Origin: Sphingomonas endophytica
GTDB lineage: Bacteria > Pseudomonadota > Alphaproteobacteria > Sphingomonadales > Sphingomonadaceae
Assembly (NCBI RefSeq): GCF_014199415.1
Contig: NZ_JACIJN010000002.1
Coordinates: forward strand, 434,001-498,000
Direction of reading: 5' to 3'
Length of the DNA: 64,000 bases
Shown here: positions 44,481 through 53,066 of the stretch, in pieces
Layout: each line of letters opens with the position of its first letter
How positions within the stretch are numbered: the first letter of the stretch is position 1
The notes under the pieces: model-generated
What the model was told of the DNA's origin: nothing
Database searches by the model: none
Seen by the model: only the letters and a program-made list of their open reading frames with translations
Position numbers and translations under genes: made by a program

Positions 44481-45056
44481 TTGAGCAAGCGGGCAAGTCC
44501 CGACGACCGTCGCCGCGACCTGATCGCGGCGACGGTGCGCGTGTTGGCCGAACGCGGCGCGGCGGGCGCGTCGGTGCGGACGATCGCGGCGGCGGCGGGT
44601 GTGTCACCGGGGCTGGTCACGCACCATTTCGGCGGAGTCGACCGGCTGGTGGCGGCCTCCTACGACCATATCGCGGCCCAGGTCGCGGCGGCGCTGGAGA
44701 CGGCGGTGGCGGGGGCGGGGCCGGCGCCGCGCGCGCGGCTGGGCGCCTATGTCGCCGCCAATTTTACCGCGCCGATCGCCGACCCGGCGTTGCTCGCGAC
44801 ATGGCTGGCGTTATGGAGCCTCGCCCGCGGCGATGCCGCGATGCTCGCGCGGCACGAGCAGCATTATGCGGCGTTCCGCGCACGGCTCGAGGATTTGCTA
44901 GGCGCGTGCGGCGTGGCGGCGGAGCGGCTGCGACTGACGGCGATCGGGGTCACCGCGCTGGTCGACGGGCTCTGGCTGGAATTGTGCCTGTCGCCGGACA
45001 GCTTCTCCGCCGACGAGGCGCGCCGGATTGCGGCGGACTATCTGGCGGGGCTGTGA
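44481..45056 (+). CDS. TetR-family regulator, BetI-like
   Basis: A 191-residue DNA-binding regulator. The N-terminal helix-turn-helix reads ASVRTIAAAAGVSPGLVTHHFGG, and the C-terminal ligand domain ends ALVDGLWLELCLSPDSFSADEA, which resembles the BetI group that senses choline or related compounds. The start codon is TTG with GAGGT upstream; no better ATG exists. It diverges from the Rieske gene and most likely represses it. The ligand would be the substrate of the Rieske/oxidoreductase pair, perhaps an amine, but this is inference. Confidence 0.9.
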   Translation: MSKRASPDDRRRDLIAATVRVLAERGAAGASVRTIAAAAGVSPGLVTHHFGGVDRLVAASYDHIAAQVAAALETAVAGAGPAPRARLGAYVAANFTAPIADPALLATWLALWSLARGDAAMLARHEQHYAAFRARLEDLLGACGVAAERLRLTAIGVTALVDGLWLELCLSPDSFSADEARRIAADYLAGL

Positions 45057-45060
45057 GGGG

Positions 45061-45136
45061 TAGGTGTCTCGCCGAGGCCGACCTCTCTGCGAGACACCTA
45101 CCCGTCACCCCTACCCTCTCCCCGGAGGGGAGAGGG
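45061..45136. repeat. Two hairpins between convergent TetR and M20 genes
   Basis: TAGGTGTCTCGC (45061-45072) pairs with GCGAGACACCTA (45089-45100). A second perfect stem, CCCTCTCCCC GGA GGGGAGAGGG, covers 45114-45136. Both lie between the stops of two convergent genes and may end transcription in both directions. The second stem belongs to the same CCCTCCCC-type repeat style as the element in valS. Confidence 0.7.
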
Positions 45137-45143
45137 AGAAGTG

Positions 45144-46529
45144 CTACTTCGACAGATCGGTGAACAGCGACTCGTAATAAGCGATGCCGGGCGCGATATT
45201 GTCGATCGGCGTCCGCTCGTTGAGCCCGTGGCTGAAATCGTCCGACTCCTTGATGAACGTCGGGCTCGCGCCATAGCTGGGAACGTGGTGGTAGCGAAAC
45301 CACATGCTGTCGCTGGCACCCGCCGACATGCTGGGGAACACCGGCACGCCCGGGCGGGTCTTGCCGATCGCCTTGGTCACCGCCGCCACGAAATCGGCGC
45401 GCATCGGCGACGCGTCGTTGGCGACCGAGCCCTCGCTGACGTCGCGGATCGTCAGCTTCGGCTCGGCGGCGACCTGCTTGAGCGTCGCCATGACGTCGGC
45501 CGGTTTCACGCCCGGGAAAATCCGGCAATTGATGTTCGCGGTCGCGCGCTGCGGCAGCGCGTTGAGCGCATGGCCGCCATTGACCATCGTCGCGACGCAG
45601 GTGGTGCCGATCTGCCCGACATAGGCCGGGTCGGCGGCGAGCGTGGCGATCGCCTTTTCGTCCCTGGGGTTGGCGGCGAAGGCGCGCATCGCGGCGGCGA
45701 GGTCGCCGGTCTTCTGCTTGGCGGCTTCCTCGAAGAACTTCTTCGTGAGATCGGAGAGCTGCGGCGTAAAGCGGTAGTTGCCGATCCGCACCAGCGCCGC
45801 CGACAGCTGGTTGATCGCGTTTTCCGGCCGCGGCGCGGAGCTGTGCCCGCCAGGGTTGGTGACGGTCAGCTCGAAATCGGCATAGGTCTTCTCGGCGCCG
45901 TTCCAGGTGAAGAATTGCGGGCGCCCGTCCTCGCCCAGCCGGCCGCCGCCGCCGTCGATGTTGATGACCAGCTCGGCGTTCTTGAGCTGCTCGGCGATCA
46001 GCGCGCTGGTCTTCATGCGCGTCTCCTCGTCGCCGGAGAATTCGAGCACGATGTCGCGGCGCGGGCGATAACCGGCGCGCTTCATCTGCAACAACGCGGC
46101 GATTGTCACCGCGGCGTCGAGCTTCATGTCGGTCGCGCCGCGGCCGTAGAGATAGCCGTTCTCGATCACCGGGGTGAACGGATCGCGCTGCCAGTCGGCG
46201 GGCTTGGCCTCGACGACGTCGATATGGCCGGAGATCACCAGCGGCTTGGCGGCACGGTCGCTGCCCGGCCAGCGCGCGACCAGATAGGCGGTGTCGTCGA
46301 CCGGGGTGACCGTCACGTCGGTGATCCCGCCCGCCACCAGCACCGACTTCAAGTATGCGGCGAGCTGCGGGGTCTGGTTGCCGGGGCCGGCGACGCTGCG
46401 GAACGCGATCGCGCGCTTGGCGATGTCGAGCGCCTGCGCCTCTGCCGCCGGCTCGGCATGGAGCGTGGTCAGCGGCGTGACGCAGAGCAGCGCCGCGCCG
46501 AAGGCCGAACGAATGATGGTACGCGTCAT
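45144..46529 (-). CDS. Exported M20-family metallopeptidase
   Basis: A 461-residue zinc amidohydrolase or dipeptidase with signal peptide MTRTIIRSAFGAALLCVTPLTTLHA. Metal and catalytic residues are visible: His102 and Asp104 in ISGHIDVV, Asp134 in GRGATDMK, Asp-Glu-Glu at 167-169 in SGDEETR, and the last His in DFSHGLNER. A dimerisation domain with GGHSSAPRPENAI lies between. GGGGAAAG is before ATG 46529. It is next to other peptidases but not coupled to them by overlap. Exact substrate unknown; a peptide or an N-acyl amino acid is likely. Confidence 0.92.
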   Translation of the reverse strand: MTRTIIRSAFGAALLCVTPLTTLHAEPAAEAQALDIAKRAIAFRSVAGPGNQTPQLAAYLKSVLVAGGITDVTVTPVDDTAYLVARWPGSDRAAKPLVISGHIDVVEAKPADWQRDPFTPVIENGYLYGRGATDMKLDAAVTIAALLQMKRAGYRPRRDIVLEFSGDEETRMKTSALIAEQLKNAELVINIDGGGGRLGEDGRPQFFTWNGAEKTYADFELTVTNPGGHSSAPRPENAINQLSAALVRIGNYRFTPQLSDLTKKFFEEAAKQKTGDLAAAMRAFAANPRDEKAIATLAADPAYVGQIGTTCVATMVNGGHALNALPQRATANINCRIFPGVKPADVMATLKQVAAEPKLTIRDVSEGSVANDASPMRADFVAAVTKAIGKTRPGVPVFPSMSAGASDSMWFRYHHVPSYGASPTFIKESDDFSHGLNERTPIDNIAPGIAYYESLFTDLSK

Positions 46530-46620
46530 GGTCTTTCCCCGCCCGCTTTTTCGTGACGCTAGGCCGCTGAAGCAAAAAGGCAATGGACTTGGAAGGCGGC
46601 CGGCTTGCCGCGGGTCCGGC

Positions 46621-49029
46621 TCACCCGCCGATCGGCATCCCCGGCGGGATCGCCGGCACCGCCCGCTTGGCCGGGGCGAGCGCACGGTCGAGCGACGCGC
46701 TGTCGCCGAGCAGGCGTGCCACGCCGCGTGCCCATGCGTCGCCGTTGTCGCGGGCGAACCGCTCGCGCAGCCCGTCGAGAGCCGCGTCGAGCCGCAGCGC
46801 GACGTCGGGCCCGGTGGCGGGCGCACGCGCGGCGGCGGCGATCGCGAGCACCGTGCGCAGCGCGATCCGCTGCGTCACGGCCGCGTCGTGCCGCATCACC
46901 ACCTCGCGCACCAGTCGATCGACCAGGGTCTCCACGCCGGGCAGCGCGGCGTCGGCGGCATGCTGGAGGTGAAGCCGGGTGAGGCGGGACGGCGCGAGCA
47001 GCGTTTCCAGCGTCACCTGCGCCGCAACGTCGGTCGCGACCAGCGGATCGAACACCGCGCCGCCGGCAGTGTCGAGCACTTCGGTATCGAATTGCGGATC
47101 GGCGTTGCCGTTGATTCCCGCGGATAATGTCAGGGCAAGCGCGGGCGGCACCGTCAGCGCCGCGGGCGACAGGGTCGCGAGCAATGCGTCGAGCGCTTCG
47201 GTCTGCTCCGCGGCGCTGGCGCGGGTCGGCGGCGGGGCGCTGTCGCCGACGGTGGCGTAGCTATAATGTACGCCGCCCAAGGTCTTGCCGATCGCGGCGA
47301 CGGCGTAGCGGTGGAACAGCCACACCGGCACGAAGCTGCGGCGCAGATCGGCGAGCGGCGCACCGGCGTGGAGCACGCCGGGGCCGAAGCGCGCCAGTGC
47401 GACGCGGCGCACCGCCATGACATGCGCAAGATCCGCTGGCTTGTCATCACCTTCGGTCCACATGCTGTCGCCGGGAACGGCGAGGCTGGCGTCGCGGCCG
47501 TCGATATCGGTCAGGTAGCGCATGCCCGCGCGCTGCGCCGCGTCGGCCTTGGCCGCGGCGGCGACCTCCGGATCGGTCCCGGCGGCGGGCTGGCCGTAGA
47601 GCCAGTCGACCGTGAACTTGTCCCACGTTCCGATTCCGGTCGCGTAAGCATCGGAAAGATCGATCATCTCACCGTTGAGCGCGATCTTGGCGAAGGGATA
47701 GTCCATCACCGAGGCGCGCCCTTGCGTGCTCGCCGCGAAGTTGTGCGAGAAGCCCAGCGCGTGGCCGACCTCATGGGCGCCGAGCTGCCGGATCCGCGCC
47801 AGCGCGACGCGGACCGGGTCGTTGGCGGTGCCCTTGTTTTCGTCCGCGGTGCCGACGAGTGCCTCGAAAATAACGATGTCCTGGCGCAGGCGGAGTCCTT
47901 CCAGGACAACATTGCCCTTGATGATTTCGCCGGTGCGCGGATCGGTGACACCGCCGCCATAGGACCAGCTGCGCGTTTGGCGCTCGTTCCAGTTGACGAC
48001 ATTGTAGCGCACGTCCTGTGGATCGGCGTCGGCGGGCAGCACGCGGGCCTGGAAGGCATCGATATAACCGGCCGCGTCGAACGCCTGGTTCCACCACGCC
48101 ACGCCCTCGATCAGCGCGGTCCGGATCGGCTCGGGGGCCTTGTTGTCGATGTAGAAGACGATCGGCTTGCGGACCCGCGACCGCGCTGCGCCGGGGTCGA
48201 GCTTCTCGATCCGGAAATGATTGGCATATTGCTGTAACACCGGCGCGCCGAGCGGGGTGTTGAACTCGTAGACCGGGGTGGCGAACGTGCCCGACCGGAT
48301 GTCGAACTTGCGCGGGACGAAGCCGGGCGCGGGCAAGCGGACCAGCGAATGGTGGACGGTGAAGCTCACCTGCCGCCCGTCGGGCGCGATCGTGTCGACC
48401 TCCTTGCCCGGCGTGTCCGAACCATAGGTCTGCACCGCCTCGACCTCGATATTGTCGGGGAAGGCCTTCACCGATCCGGGATCGACCGCGCTCAGCGCGT
48501 CGATCAGCTTGAAGCCCTTGGCTTCGGCGTTGAGCCGGTCGGCAAGCCGCATCGTATCGCGGACCAGGAACGGTGCGAGATCGATCGTGACCGCGCCGTC
48601 CGCTGCCGTCGACGCGACGTCGAGCATCGCCACGGTGCTGAACGGGAAATCGGCGCTTGCGCCGCGCCGCGCGAGCGCATCGCCGGACGAACGATAGCGC
48701 GGATTCTCGAACACCACCGCGACCTTCTTGCCGAGCCGCCGGAACGCCAGCAGCTGCGTCTCGCCGACCATGCCACGATCGATGCGGATCGGCGCCGAGC
48801 CGAGCCCGGTCTTGAGCGCGGTGGCATAGAGGAAGCGCCCCGACACCCCGTCGGCATCGGGGCGGGGCAGGGTGACGAGCACCTTGCCGCTCTCCCGCTC
48901 GACGGTCACCGGCAGCAGCGTCGGCGCAACGGGCGCGCGTTGCTGCGCGGCGGCGTCGACCGCGCCCGTTCCGGCGGTGACGAGGAGCGACACGCCGAGC
49001 GCGCGCCGAAGTCGGTCGATGGTGGTCAT
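46621..49029 (-). CDS. Exported zinc metalloprotease with HExxH (DUF5117/DUF5118 type)
   Basis: An 802-residue secreted metallopeptidase. A signal peptide (ALGVSLLVTAGTGAVDAAAQ) precedes long N-terminal beta regions of the DUF5117/DUF5118 kind. The catalytic site is HEVGHALGFSH at 419-429, that is HExxHxxGxxH with three zinc His, as in the metzincins, followed by a Met turn candidate in SVMDYPFAK. The C-terminal 300 residues are helical. AAAGGGG lies before ATG 49029. Such proteins are frequent in Sphingomonads and Bacteroidetes; their substrate is not known. It diverges from the gene remnant at 49071. Confidence 0.88.
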   Translation of the reverse strand: MTTIDRLRRALGVSLLVTAGTGAVDAAAQQRAPVAPTLLPVTVERESGKVLVTLPRPDADGVSGRFLYATALKTGLGSAPIRIDRGMVGETQLLAFRRLGKKVAVVFENPRYRSSGDALARRGASADFPFSTVAMLDVASTAADGAVTIDLAPFLVRDTMRLADRLNAEAKGFKLIDALSAVDPGSVKAFPDNIEVEAVQTYGSDTPGKEVDTIAPDGRQVSFTVHHSLVRLPAPGFVPRKFDIRSGTFATPVYEFNTPLGAPVLQQYANHFRIEKLDPGAARSRVRKPIVFYIDNKAPEPIRTALIEGVAWWNQAFDAAGYIDAFQARVLPADADPQDVRYNVVNWNERQTRSWSYGGGVTDPRTGEIIKGNVVLEGLRLRQDIVIFEALVGTADENKGTANDPVRVALARIRQLGAHEVGHALGFSHNFAASTQGRASVMDYPFAKIALNGEMIDLSDAYATGIGTWDKFTVDWLYGQPAAGTDPEVAAAAKADAAQRAGMRYLTDIDGRDASLAVPGDSMWTEGDDKPADLAHVMAVRRVALARFGPGVLHAGAPLADLRRSFVPVWLFHRYAVAAIGKTLGGVHYSYATVGDSAPPPTRASAAEQTEALDALLATLSPAALTVPPALALTLSAGINGNADPQFDTEVLDTAGGAVFDPLVATDVAAQVTLETLLAPSRLTRLHLQHAADAALPGVETLVDRLVREVVMRHDAAVTQRIALRTVLAIAAAARAPATGPDVALRLDAALDGLRERFARDNGDAWARGVARLLGDSASLDRALAPAKRAVPAIPPGMPIGG

Positions 49030-49070
49030 GCGGCCCCTTTGTTCTGCGAATTTGCTGAACGCTAACACAG

Positions 49071-49242
49071 ATGGCGGTGCACATGCTCGACCTGATGACC
49101 TCGCCCAAGCTGCTGGCGCAGGCCAAGAGCTATTTCAACGATGTGCAATTGAAGACCGACAGCCATGCGCCGCTGATCACCGCGCAGGACAAGCCGCAAC
49201 TATCCCGATCTGCCTGCGCCGGTCGCTCCAGCGTCGCAATGA
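49071..49242 (+). pseudogene. C-terminal remnant of an AbgB-like M20 amidohydrolase
   Basis: The frame from 49071 reads MAVHMLDLMTSPKLLAQAKS then YFNDVQLKTD and APLITAQDKPQ. This has the look of the last helix and tail of aminobenzoyl-glutamate utilisation (AbgB-like) amidohydrolases. A stop at 49056-49058 closes the frame just upstream, so the catalytic part is gone. After about 49195 a different frame, NYPDLPAPVAPASQ to a stop at 49242, looks like the natural end, which suggests a frameshift or small deletion. The frame runs on into the next gene only by chance. Identification is from memory of the family and is moderate. Confidence 0.45.
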
Positions 49243-49331
49243 TCGCGGACGCGGTCGGGCTATGGAGTCGGGACGGGCGACGTGGCGTGCGCCGCCTTGA
49301 TCTTCCGGCCGGGATCGGCTTGCTGCGGTGG

Positions 49332-49853
49332 ATGATGCGCGATCGATTCTGGCTGCTGACGGCGGCGCTGTGCCTCGCGTCTCCGGCCGCCGCCGACCCG
49401 GCGCAGGACCGCGCCGCGATCCTGACCCTGGTGGCGCAGATGGAGCAGGCCTGGAACCGCGGCGACTTCCGCGGTTACATGGCCGGGTTCAGCAATCCCG
49501 ATGTCGTGTTCGTTTCCAGCGGCAGATTCCAGGACGGCTGGCAGGGAACGCTCGACCATTATGTGCGCGACTATGGCGGCTCGCCGCGGACGCGGGGGAC
49601 GTTGCACTTCTACGACATGAAGATCGAGCTGCTCGCCGATGACGCGGCGATGCTGGTGGGTCGCTACCATCTCGAACGTCCGGTGCGCGCGGCGGAGGGG
49701 GTGAACACGCGGCTGTTCCGCAAGATCGCCGGGCGCTGGGTCATCACGCTCAACCACGTCTCCGCGCATGACGTCCCCAGCCGCCCGGCCGCGCCGGTCA
49801 GCGAGCGGGTGCCGTCCGCGCCAGCAGCCCGGCAAGATCCGCCTTCCAGTTGA
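49332..49853 (+). CDS. Exported NTF2/SnoaL-like (DUF4440) protein
   Basis: A 173-residue protein with signal peptide MMRDRFWLLTAALCLASPAAA. The body reads ILTLVAQMEQAWNRGDFRGYMAGF, then a beta-rich part with DGWQGTLDHYVRDYG and RLFRKIAGRWVITLNHVSAH, the pattern of DUF4440/SnoaL-type cone folds. These bind small ligands or act as subunits; no catalytic set can be named. ATG 49332 follows the remnant above; ATG 49335 is equally possible. Its last 56 bases overlap the convergent MetX-like gene, and the tail residues there are low in complexity. Confidence 0.75.
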   Translation: MMRDRFWLLTAALCLASPAAADPAQDRAAILTLVAQMEQAWNRGDFRGYMAGFSNPDVVFVSSGRFQDGWQGTLDHYVRDYGGSPRTRGTLHFYDMKIELLADDAAMLVGRYHLERPVRAAEGVNTRLFRKIAGRWVITLNHVSAHDVPSRPAAPVSERVPSAPAARQDPPSS

Positions 49854-50913
49854 CGGCCCAGGTGTGGGTGCCGTGGCCATGCGTATCGGCGGTCTCGGGA
49901 ATCAGGCGGAAGCGGGCGTTCTTCATCCGGCGTACCGCCTGCGCAGGATAGTCGAGGTTGCGCGGGTTGATGAAGTCGTCGGCCGAATTGATCCAGACCA
50001 GCGGCGCGGTGATGGCCGCGAGCTTGGCCGAGGGATCGTAGGTCCGCGACGCGTCGACCTGATAGATCAGGTCGTTGGCGTCGAGCCGCGACAGCGCCGT
50101 GGCGACACGCTCCTGCGCGAAGTCCGCCGCCGCGTCGCGATCGGGATAGAGGGTCTGCAGGTTGAGCGGGGCGGCGCCGGCGATGAACAGCGCGGTCTGC
50201 GCGGTCCGCAGGCCTTGCAGCGGCTGCTCCCGGTAATCGCCGCCGGCCCAGGCCGGGTCGGCCTTGATCCCGTCGATCAGCAATTGCCGCCATATGCGGT
50301 TCAACCCGGCGATCGGCACCGGCTCGCACGCCAGCGGCATCAGCGCGCGCGCGAAATCGGGATGCGTCTCTCCCCACATCAGGCTGTGCATACAGCCCAT
50401 CGACGTGCCCATGATCAGCCGCATCCGGTTGATGCCGAGGCCGTCGTGGAGCAGCCGGTATTGCGCGTCGACCATGTCGGCATAGTCGTAGCGCGGAAAG
50501 TGCATCCGCTGTCCGTCGGACGGTTTGGAAGAGCCGCCGTGGCCGATGCCGTCGGGCAGGATGATCCAGTAACGGCGGATGTCGAGCGGCTGTCCCGGGC
50601 CATAGAGTTCGTCGGCGAATTGCGGGACAAGGAATTGCTTGCCGGTCCCGCCGGTGCCGTGGAGCACCATGACGGCATTGTCGATCTCGCCGCGGGCATT
50701 GCGATGCGGCTGGCCGAGCATGCTGTAGTGGATCCGCAACTCGGGCAGGGTTTCGCCGGACGCGAAGCGGAAATCCTTGATGACGAAATCCGCTTCGCGG
50801 ACCGGCCATCGCGCGGCCGGCGCGGCCGGAGGGCTCGCCGCGGCGAGCGGGGGAACGGCAGGGCCGGCGGTCGTGGCGGCCTGAAGCGCCAGCAGCGAGA
50901 GCAAGTGCAGCAT
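49798..50913 (-). CDS. Exported alpha/beta hydrolase of the MetX (homoserine acetyltransferase) type
   Basis: A 371-residue alpha/beta-hydrolase-fold protein. The N-terminus MLHLLSLLALQAATTAGPAVPPLA looks like a signal peptide, which is not expected of a true MetX. Family marks are VMVLHGTGGTGKQFL, the nucleophile Ser171 in GTSMGCMHSLMWGE, Asp in INSADDFINP and His in HGHGTHTW. The signal and the position outside methionine genes argue for an exported hydrolase instead of a methionine-pathway enzyme. Substrate unknown. Confidence 0.85.
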   Translation of the reverse strand: MLHLLSLLALQAATTAGPAVPPLAAASPPAAPAARWPVREADFVIKDFRFASGETLPELRIHYSMLGQPHRNARGEIDNAVMVLHGTGGTGKQFLVPQFADELYGPGQPLDIRRYWIILPDGIGHGGSSKPSDGQRMHFPRYDYADMVDAQYRLLHDGLGINRMRLIMGTSMGCMHSLMWGETHPDFARALMPLACEPVPIAGLNRIWRQLLIDGIKADPAWAGGDYREQPLQGLRTAQTALFIAGAAPLNLQTLYPDRDAAADFAQERVATALSRLDANDLIYQVDASRTYDPSAKLAAITAPLVWINSADDFINPRNLDYPAQAVRRMKNARFRLIPETADTHGHGTHTWAVNWKADLAGLLARTAPAR

Positions 50914-50967
50914 CCGGCTGGTTTGCCCGGCCAGGTCGCGAATGCCAAGCCGTTCAGATCCGCGCGT

Positions 50968-52671
50968 TTATCCGCCGACGATGTCGATACGCGCTGCCGC
51001 GGCGTCGCCCGACGGCCGTGCGGCGACGGCGATTACGCCGCCGCCCTCGAAGCGCCATGCACCCGCCGCACTGTCGATCAGAAGATCCAGCGCCAGCTCG
51101 ACGCAGCGTACGTCGGGCAGATGGAACGCCACGCCTGTCGGCATCGAGCCGGTGGCGATGGTGAAGTGCGGGGCATCCGTCGTTCGCCTGGCGTCGGCGC
51201 GAAGCTCGAATACCGCCCATGGCGCGATCGCGGCGCGGTCCGGCGCTGCGGTTTCGTCGATGACATGCCGGAGCGCGCGGCGCGCGCAGACGTCCGCGAC
51301 GAGAGCGCACGACGCATGATCGCCGACGATGAGCAGCGGGCGCCCCGTGACCGGCATCGTTTCCGCTTCCGCTGCCCGTCCGCCGTAGAGCAGCCGGTCG
51401 GGGCGTCGCCACCAGCCGGGCGTCGCGGTGACGGGATGGCGTGGCGCTGCGCGCGGCAAGGCGCGCCACAACGAAGCAAGCGCGGTCGGCCGCGGCGTGC
51501 CCGAAGAAAGGTCGAACACGCCCGGCTCGTACGTCTCGCCCTCGGTCAGCAGCGTGTTCCAGCCATAGCTGCCCAGCAGCGACCAGGCGGTGACGGCGCG
51601 CACGTCGATCCCGGCGTCGCGCGCCGCCACCGCCACGTCCCATGCCTCGGCCGCCCAGCGTAGCTGTTCCTCGCGCGTCGAGCCGTTATGCACTTCGGTG
51701 ATCGCGATCGGTATCGCATAGCGCGCCCATGCGTCGCGCAACGCATTGGCGAAACCGTCCGGGGGCGGGTCCAGCACGCGCACCGCTTCGGTGTCGGCAT
51801 AAGCGAGATGCCCGTTTCCGCCGTGCAGATGCGCGGGGTAGCGCGCGAGCCGATGATCGAGGAAGCGGTCGCTCGTCAGATAATGGTTCAGGCCGAGGAT
51901 GTCGGGCGGGCAGGGATCGTCGGCGATGCGGCGGGCGCGCTCGCCCAGCCCGAGGCGAACCAGCGTTTCCCAGAGCGGGTGATGCCGGTCGACGCGACCG
52001 GCGAGCAGGTCCCAGCTCGCCCACCGCCGCAGATTGTCATGCTCGGCCTGCGCCATGACGGGGGCGGTGGCGTAGGTGCGGCCGAGATCCTCGGTCTGGA
52101 TCAACCGCGCCGTTGGCGTGACGCGCCGGATCGCGCGCATCGCGGCGCGTGTCGCATCGATCTGGTTGAGCAGCGCCCGCCAGAACGCGTGTTCGCTGCG
52201 TTGGTGCGGATACCAGTGACCGTAGAGCGCCGAGAAGCGCGCGGTGGTCAGCGGTTCGTTGACCGGGGTCCAGTCCTCCACCCAGTCATAGCGTTCGGCG
52301 ACCCGCCCGGCGAACTGGCCGAGCCCCTCAGCGAACCCGTCGTCCAGCAGGTCGGTGTGCGGCGGCCCGCTGCCGTGGTGGACGAGGCCGACGATCGGGC
52401 GGATGCCCAGCGTCCGCAGGCGGGCGAGGCGCGCGTCCGGCCACGACCAGTCGGGGGTGGCGCCGGGCGCGCGGAGCGTCCGTTCCCACAACACCGGGTG
52501 GCGGATCGCGCTCAGCCCGAGCGCCGCGAACAGGTCGAGGTCGCCGATGCGCTGTTGATGGCCGCTGAGGATCGTCTGGTCGCGGTATTCGTCGCGCGTC
52601 CGGTTGACGGTGCATTCGGCGCCGCCCCATGTTTCGAGCGGCGGCAGCGGCGTGGCGCGCGTCCGGGTCAT
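50968..52671 (-). CDS. GH1-like glycosidase with degenerate RmlD-type reductase tail
   Basis: A 567-residue cytoplasmic protein. Residues 1-410 form a family-1-like glycosidase barrel: LETWGGAECTVNR, SAIRHPVLWE, the acid/base Glu139 in WTPVNEPLTT, LGLNHYLTSDRF and the probable nucleophile Glu326 in IAITEVHNGS. Relatives carry a full dTDP-4-dehydrorhamnose reductase (RmlD, SDR fold) behind it. Here only about 115 residues are left: RPLLIVGDHASCALV takes the place of the nucleotide loop without its GxxGxxG, no YxxxK is present, and LALDLLIDSAAGAWRFEGGG matches the late part. It is translationally coupled (ATGA) to the receiver-like gene and is the last gene of the operon. Confidence 0.8.
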   Translation of the reverse strand: MTRTRATPLPPLETWGGAECTVNRTRDEYRDQTILSGHQQRIGDLDLFAALGLSAIRHPVLWERTLRAPGATPDWSWPDARLARLRTLGIRPIVGLVHHGSGPPHTDLLDDGFAEGLGQFAGRVAERYDWVEDWTPVNEPLTTARFSALYGHWYPHQRSEHAFWRALLNQIDATRAAMRAIRRVTPTARLIQTEDLGRTYATAPVMAQAEHDNLRRWASWDLLAGRVDRHHPLWETLVRLGLGERARRIADDPCPPDILGLNHYLTSDRFLDHRLARYPAHLHGGNGHLAYADTEAVRVLDPPPDGFANALRDAWARYAIPIAITEVHNGSTREEQLRWAAEAWDVAVAARDAGIDVRAVTAWSLLGSYGWNTLLTEGETYEPGVFDLSSGTPRPTALASLWRALPRAAPRHPVTATPGWWRRPDRLLYGGRAAEAETMPVTGRPLLIVGDHASCALVADVCARRALRHVIDETAAPDRAAIAPWAVFELRADARRTTDAPHFTIATGSMPTGVAFHLPDVRCVELALDLLIDSAAGAWRFEGGGVIAVAARPSGDAAAARIDIVGG

Positions 52672-53054
52672 GCGCGCAGCCGTTGGTCGTGCCGGTGCCC
52701 GAGCATGTCGCGGATCGCCTCCACCACCTGGAACGCGGCATAGGGCACCGCAAGACTGCGGAGCAGGCCAACCGCCGGCAACGGCAAGGCGGAGGCGGAA
52801 TGGACCACCAACACCGCCAGCGCGCCGCGCGCGGCGGCGTCGATCAGGCGGTGGCCGTCGGTCGCCTGCACGATCTGGCTCACCACCGCCGCATCGAGCG
52901 GTGGCGGGCCGGTCAGCGCAGCGTCGCCGGCGGCCGACGGATCGACGAGGATCGCGCCGGCGGCGGCCAGCACCGCCGACAGATAGGCTTTCTGGAAGCC
53001 GTCCTCATGCGCGACAAGGACGCGGACCCCGGCAAGCTCATGGGCGATCAGCAT
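52668..53054 (-). CDS. Receiver-like protein lacking phosphorylation residues (pseudo-receiver)
   Basis: A 128-residue protein with the strand-helix order of a CheY-like receiver: VRVLVAHEDGFQKAYLSAVL (strand 1, helix 1), LDAAVVSQIV where the phosphoacceptor Asp would be, ALAVLVVHSAS (strand 4) and VPYAAFQVVEAIRDML (strand 5, helix 5). The Asp is replaced by Ser (VVS), the switch Thr/Ser region reads VHS and the Lys of the KP pair is absent. The protein therefore should not take phosphate and may bind a partner. It sits between the GT-UGM fusion (12-base gap) and the glycosidase gene (4-base overlap). The call rests on pattern; I do not know a named family. Confidence 0.6.
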   Translation of the reverse strand: MLIAHELAGVRVLVAHEDGFQKAYLSAVLAAAGAILVDPSAAGDAALTGPPPLDAAVVSQIVQATDGHRLIDAAARGALAVLVVHSASALPLPAVGLLRSLAVPYAAFQVVEAIRDMLGHRHDQRLRA

Positions 53055-53066
53055 CGCGCGCGCCCT

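Noticed and set aside
49798..50913. Hydrolase as homoserine O-acetyltransferase (metX)
   Set aside because: An N-terminal signal peptide and the lack of methionine genes nearby argue against a role in cytoplasmic biosynthesis.
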